Part shown: piece by piece, positions 61,466 through 64,000 of the stretch
Position numbering within the stretch: position 1 is the stretch's first letter
Layout of the letters: every line of letters starts with the position of its first letter
Assembly (NCBI RefSeq): GCF_001429505.1
Contig: NZ_LMJW01000020.1
Location: forward strand, 259,644-323,643
Length of the DNA stretch: 64,000 nucleotides
Source of the DNA: Allobosea sp. Root483D1
GTDB taxonomy: Bacteria > Pseudomonadota > Alphaproteobacteria > Rhizobiales > Beijerinckiaceae
Direction of reading: 5' to 3'
Made by a program: the position numbers and the translations under genes
The notes under the pieces: model-generated
What the model was told of the DNA's origin: nothing
The model's input: the letters and a program-made list of their open reading frames with translations, nothing else
The model's database searches: none

Positions 61466-62782
61466 ATGAGTGACCCCGCCTCAGCGACCAAGCAGAAGGC
61501 CGAGCCGCGGCGCTATACGGCCGTCGAAATGCGGCAGGCGCAGCGAAAGGTCGGTCGCTATGGCGGCTGCCTGATGATGGCGCTGTTCGGCATTCCGCTC
61601 ATGGTCGTCGCGATCGTGGTGTTGTCGGCTTTCCTCGGCCCGGTCGCGGCGGCGCTGCTGTTCATGGTCGCCGTGGTTTTCGGCTTCCTCTACAACCTGC
61701 TCCAGGGCGCGCTGGTGCTGCTGATCCCGAGCGCCATCCTCGCCGCGCTGACCTACGCCATCTACCGGCATTATCATCTGCCGGTGATCACGGCATCGCC
61801 CGGCGCCGGCGCGCGCTTCGCCACCGAGATCGCGCGGCTGAACGCGCTGCGGCTGGATGCCGCCAGGGATACCCGCCGCAGGGTGATGCTCTATGTGCCG
61901 ATGGGCCTTGCGCTGGCCATCAGCGTCCTGGTCATGCCCGGCCGGGGCAGCGGCAAGTCCGGCATGCTCGCGCAATGGCTGTTCGCCCCGTTCCTGCTCG
62001 GCTTCGCCGCCGCCGTGCCCTGGCTGATCGCGCTCAGCATTCCCGCGGGCCGCTATGCGAAGACGTTCAAGCGCGAACTGATGCCGTTGCTGCTCAGGCG
62101 CCATGGCGAGCTGCGCTATGTCGAGGGTGCTGCCCCGGCGGTCGGCGATCTCGCCGCCAAGGGCCTGCTGCCGCGGCACGACCAGGCGGCGATCGACGAC
62201 GCCATCGTCGGCCGCTATGCCGGCTATGAACTGCGCCTCAGCGAGATCGAGCTCGAGCGCAAGGCCGGGAAGAACAACAGCACGGTGTTCAACGGCCTCC
62301 TGCTCGTGCTCGCGGTCGACACGCCCTTCCTCGGCACGACCATGGTGCTCGACCAGAGCCGCCCGGCCCCTTCTGGGCTGATGCCGGTCAGGCTGGAAGA
62401 CCCGCGCTTCGCCTCGATCTACGACGTCTACGGTAATGACCAGGTCGAGGCACGCGCCGTGCTGACGCCGGCGGTGATGGAGCGGCTGCTGTCGATGGCC
62501 GATGGCGGCGACTTCTTCCCGCCCTCCTGCCTGGTCGAGCACGACAGCATCACCTTCGCCGTCGCCCAGACCGGCACGCGCCAGCTCTTCGAACCGCCGA
62601 GCCTGCAGGCACATGACGCGGCTGCGCAATTGCAGCATCTCGAAGACGAGCTCGCCCTCGTGTTCCGACTGGTCGACGCGATGATCGCCATGCATGTCGC
62701 GGTCAAGCCGGGCGGCGTCATGCCTCCCGGCACATCCTTCTCCGAGCGGCCGGCTGTGCCGCCGGAGGATGCCTCGCACTGA
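61466..62782 (+). CDS. DUF3137-domain membrane protein
   Basis: A 438-residue protein with four hydrophobic segments in the first 200 residues (LMMALFGIPLMVVAIVVLSA; ALVLLIPSAILAALTYAIYR; and two near 145-200), then a soluble domain with FNGLLLVLAVDTPFLGTTMV and VRLEDPRFASIYDVYGNDQV, the DUF3137 block. DUF3137 genes usually neighbour LemA genes, as here. Function unproven. ATG 61466 is chosen; a GTG seven codons upstream is possible. Confidence 0.82.
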   Translation: MSDPASATKQKAEPRRYTAVEMRQAQRKVGRYGGCLMMALFGIPLMVVAIVVLSAFLGPVAAALLFMVAVVFGFLYNLLQGALVLLIPSAILAALTYAIYRHYHLPVITASPGAGARFATEIARLNALRLDAARDTRRRVMLYVPMGLALAISVLVMPGRGSGKSGMLAQWLFAPFLLGFAAAVPWLIALSIPAGRYAKTFKRELMPLLLRRHGELRYVEGAAPAVGDLAAKGLLPRHDQAAIDDAIVGRYAGYELRLSEIELERKAGKNNSTVFNGLLLVLAVDTPFLGTTMVLDQSRPAPSGLMPVRLEDPRFASIYDVYGNDQVEARAVLTPAVMERLLSMADGGDFFPPSCLVEHDSITFAVAQTGTRQLFEPPSLQAHDAAAQLQHLEDELALVFRLVDAMIAMHVAVKPGGVMPPGTSFSERPAVPPEDASH

Positions 62783-62796
62783 AAGGGCCCGAAGCA

Positions 62797-63366
62797 GTGA
62801 CCGCTTTCCTGATCCTCCTGCTCGGCCTCGGCGCCGTGCTGTACTTTTGGTACGCGGCGATCGTGAGACGCCGGAACGCGGTGGGCGAGGCGCTCGGCTC
62901 GATCGACGCACAGCTCCAGCAGCGCCACGACCTGATCCCCAACGTGCTCGCGATCGCCCGCCGCTTCCTGGAGCATGAGCGCGGCCTGCTCGACGAGATC
63001 ACGCAATTGCGCAGCCGCGCCATGCCGCAGCTCGGCGCCCGCGACGTCTCCGGCGTCGCCGAGAAGTTCCGGACGGAAGAGGCGATCTCCGCCGACATGA
63101 CGCGGCTTTTTGCCGTCGCGGAGAATTATCCGGAGCTGACCTCCTCGGCGCCGATGATCGAAGCCCAGCGCAGCTATGACGAGGTCGAGGCCAACATCGC
63201 GGCCGCCCGCCGCTTCTACAACAGCGCCGTCGGCGATCTGCGCAATGCGGTGCAGGTCTTTCCCGGCTCGCTGGTCGCGGGACTTGCCGGCGTGCGCGAT
63301 TTGCCGCCTTTCTTCGAAACGACCGAGGCCGCGCGCCAGCCGGTCAAGGCGAGCGATCATCTCTAG
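62797..63366 (+). CDS. LemA-family protein
   Basis: A 189-residue protein with one N-terminal transmembrane helix (FLILLLGLGAVLYFWYAAIV), then the LemA core IDAQLQQRHDLIPNVLAIAR, NYPELTSSAPMIE and NIAAARRFYNSAVGDLRN. LemA proteins are helical, membrane-anchored and functionally undefined, though linked to envelope homeostasis. It starts with GTG 14 bases after the DUF3137 gene. Confidence 0.9.
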   Translation: MTAFLILLLGLGAVLYFWYAAIVRRRNAVGEALGSIDAQLQQRHDLIPNVLAIARRFLEHERGLLDEITQLRSRAMPQLGARDVSGVAEKFRTEEAISADMTRLFAVAENYPELTSSAPMIEAQRSYDEVEANIAAARRFYNSAVGDLRNAVQVFPGSLVAGLAGVRDLPPFFETTEAARQPVKASDHL

Positions 63367-63375
63367 GGGGATGCC

Positions 63376-63717
63376 ATGCCGATATCCGGGATCATCGCCG
63401 CGGTCCTCGTCGCCGCCCTGTCGGCTGCGAGCGCCGCCGGGGCGGTCGAAGCGCTGCCGAAGCTCGCCGGCCAGGATTACGGCAAGGCGCGCGCGGCCTT
63501 GCTGCGGCAGGATTGGCCGCCGGTCGCGCTGCCCGATGCCGACAGCTGCATGGCTGGCGACAAGCGCTGTGCCGGGCGGCCGGAAATGTATGTCTGCGCC
63601 GGCACGGGCCTCGGCCAATGCGTCTTCGTCTGGCGCCGCAAGGCGACGGTGATCGACGTGATGACCGAGGGCGAAGAGCGCCCGGTCGTGCGCTTCATCC
63701 GCCTGCGGAAGGATTGA
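63376..63717 (+). CDS. Small secreted protein with four cysteines
   Basis: A 113-residue protein with a signal peptide (residues 1-23, IIAAVLVAALSAASAAGA) and a small mature domain beginning LPKLAGQDYGKARAALLRQD, with four Cys (SCMAGDKRC, VCAGTGLGQC) likely forming disulfides. A PASTA-like opening is possible but I do not recognise the family. It lies between LemA and a kinase-like gene, 9 bases after the former. Confidence 0.75.
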   Translation: MPISGIIAAVLVAALSAASAAGAVEALPKLAGQDYGKARAALLRQDWPPVALPDADSCMAGDKRCAGRPEMYVCAGTGLGQCVFVWRRKATVIDVMTEGEERPVVRFIRLRKD

Positions 63718-63729
63718 ACGGACGGTCCC

Positions 63730-64000
63730 GTGAACCAGCGTGTCGATCTCGACCGGGAGCAATGGGCCGCGATCCGCGGCCTGTTCGATGCGCTCGCCGA
63801 GGCCTCGCCGGCCGAGCGCGAGCGCATCCTGGCGCAGAGCCGGCAGCCGGCCTCCGTGATCGCCGAAGCGAAAGCCCTGCTCGCGGCCGCCGACGGGGCC
63901 GGCGCGTTCATGGAGATCGATGCGGGCCGGCTCGCGGGCGCGCCGGATGCGGAGGTATCATATCAGTCGCTGGCGACGGGGACGCGGATCGGCGTCTTCT
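63730..64000 (+). CDS. Ser/Thr protein kinase-like protein, N-terminal fragment
   Basis: GTG 63730 opens an unbroken frame to the window edge (about 90 codons). It reads REQWAAIRGLFDALAEASPA, then RILAQS, EAKALLAAADGAGAFME and SLATGTRIGVF. This N-terminal extension (xxLFDxAlexxPxxR...LLAAdxxxgxF, then a GxxIGxY/F lead into the kinase) is typical of bacterial PknB-type Ser/Thr kinases. The catalytic domain is outside the window, so the call rests on the leader only. Confidence 0.6.
   Translation, partial: MNQRVDLDREQWAAIRGLFDALAEASPAERERILAQSRQPASVIAEAKALLAAADGAGAFMEIDAGRLAGAPDAEVSYQSLATGTRIGVF

Overview
The window is a high-GC alphaproteobacterial chromosome segment. Signs of this are a CtrA/SciP/FlbD-type flagellar gene set, CtrA-like TTAA-N7-YTMA boxes, a typical alphaproteobacterial tRNA-Met and dense runs of ATGA-overlapping genes. 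The mix of dissimilatory ABC uptake systems, a molybdenum hydroxylase and a lateral flagellar cluster suggests Hyphomicrobiales, possibly Bosea-like. That genus guess is inference from overall character, not from an alignment.

Left part (1-23.6 kb): an accessory island. It opens with the tail of an HlyD-type secretion adaptor and a broken IS30 transposase. A single co-directional gene train of about 21.6 kb follows (1093-22700). In order it encodes a branched-chain-type ABC importer (binding protein, AraC regulator, two permeases, two ATPases), with the second ATPase fused to a Tm-1-like (UPF0261) domain; a TIM-barrel PEP-hydrolase-family protein; a giant flotillin-like protein with about 40 hendecad repeats; two SRPBCC proteins; a three-component molybdenum hydroxylase whose large subunit is split in two; a MoxR ATPase and a VWA protein (CoxD/CoxE-like); an amidohydrolase; a metallo-beta-lactamase-fold lactonase; and an SMP-30/isochorismatase fusion. 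The set reads as import, hydroxylation, ring opening and hydrolysis of an unknown (hetero)cyclic compound, with a membrane scaffold. It ends at broken IS3 and recombinase remnants that run into the 3' end of a tRNA-Met gene.

Middle (23.7-38.6 kb): housekeeping genes mnmA and a methyltransferase on the minus strand, then a flagellar cluster (fliK, flgD, sciP, fliF, fliG, fliH, fliN, flbD, flhA). An MFS transporter and two paralogous exported low-complexity proteins are inserted in it. fliF and flhA share a 38-nt CtrA-type promoter block, and fliK has a good sigma-54 promoter, matching the presence of sciP and flbD.

Right part (38.6-64 kb): an XRE-cupin regulator, EamA exporter, UPF0104 membrane protein and DUF305 protein. 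Next is a minus-strand catabolic cluster: a glutamate-mutase-like B12 protein, aspartate dehydrogenase-like protein, cupin, an oligopeptide-type ABC importer, a VOC protein and a GntR regulator. Then come a ProC-like reductase and a minus-strand set of SDR, hydroxyacyl-CoA dehydrogenase, hydrolase, DUF3830 and NIPSNAP genes. An AcoABC-like 2-oxo-acid dehydrogenase operon follows. The GntR-side and Aco-side intergenic regions share a motif, suggesting one regulon. The window closes with a LuxR regulator and a DUF3137-LemA-secreted protein-kinase cluster cut by the window edge.
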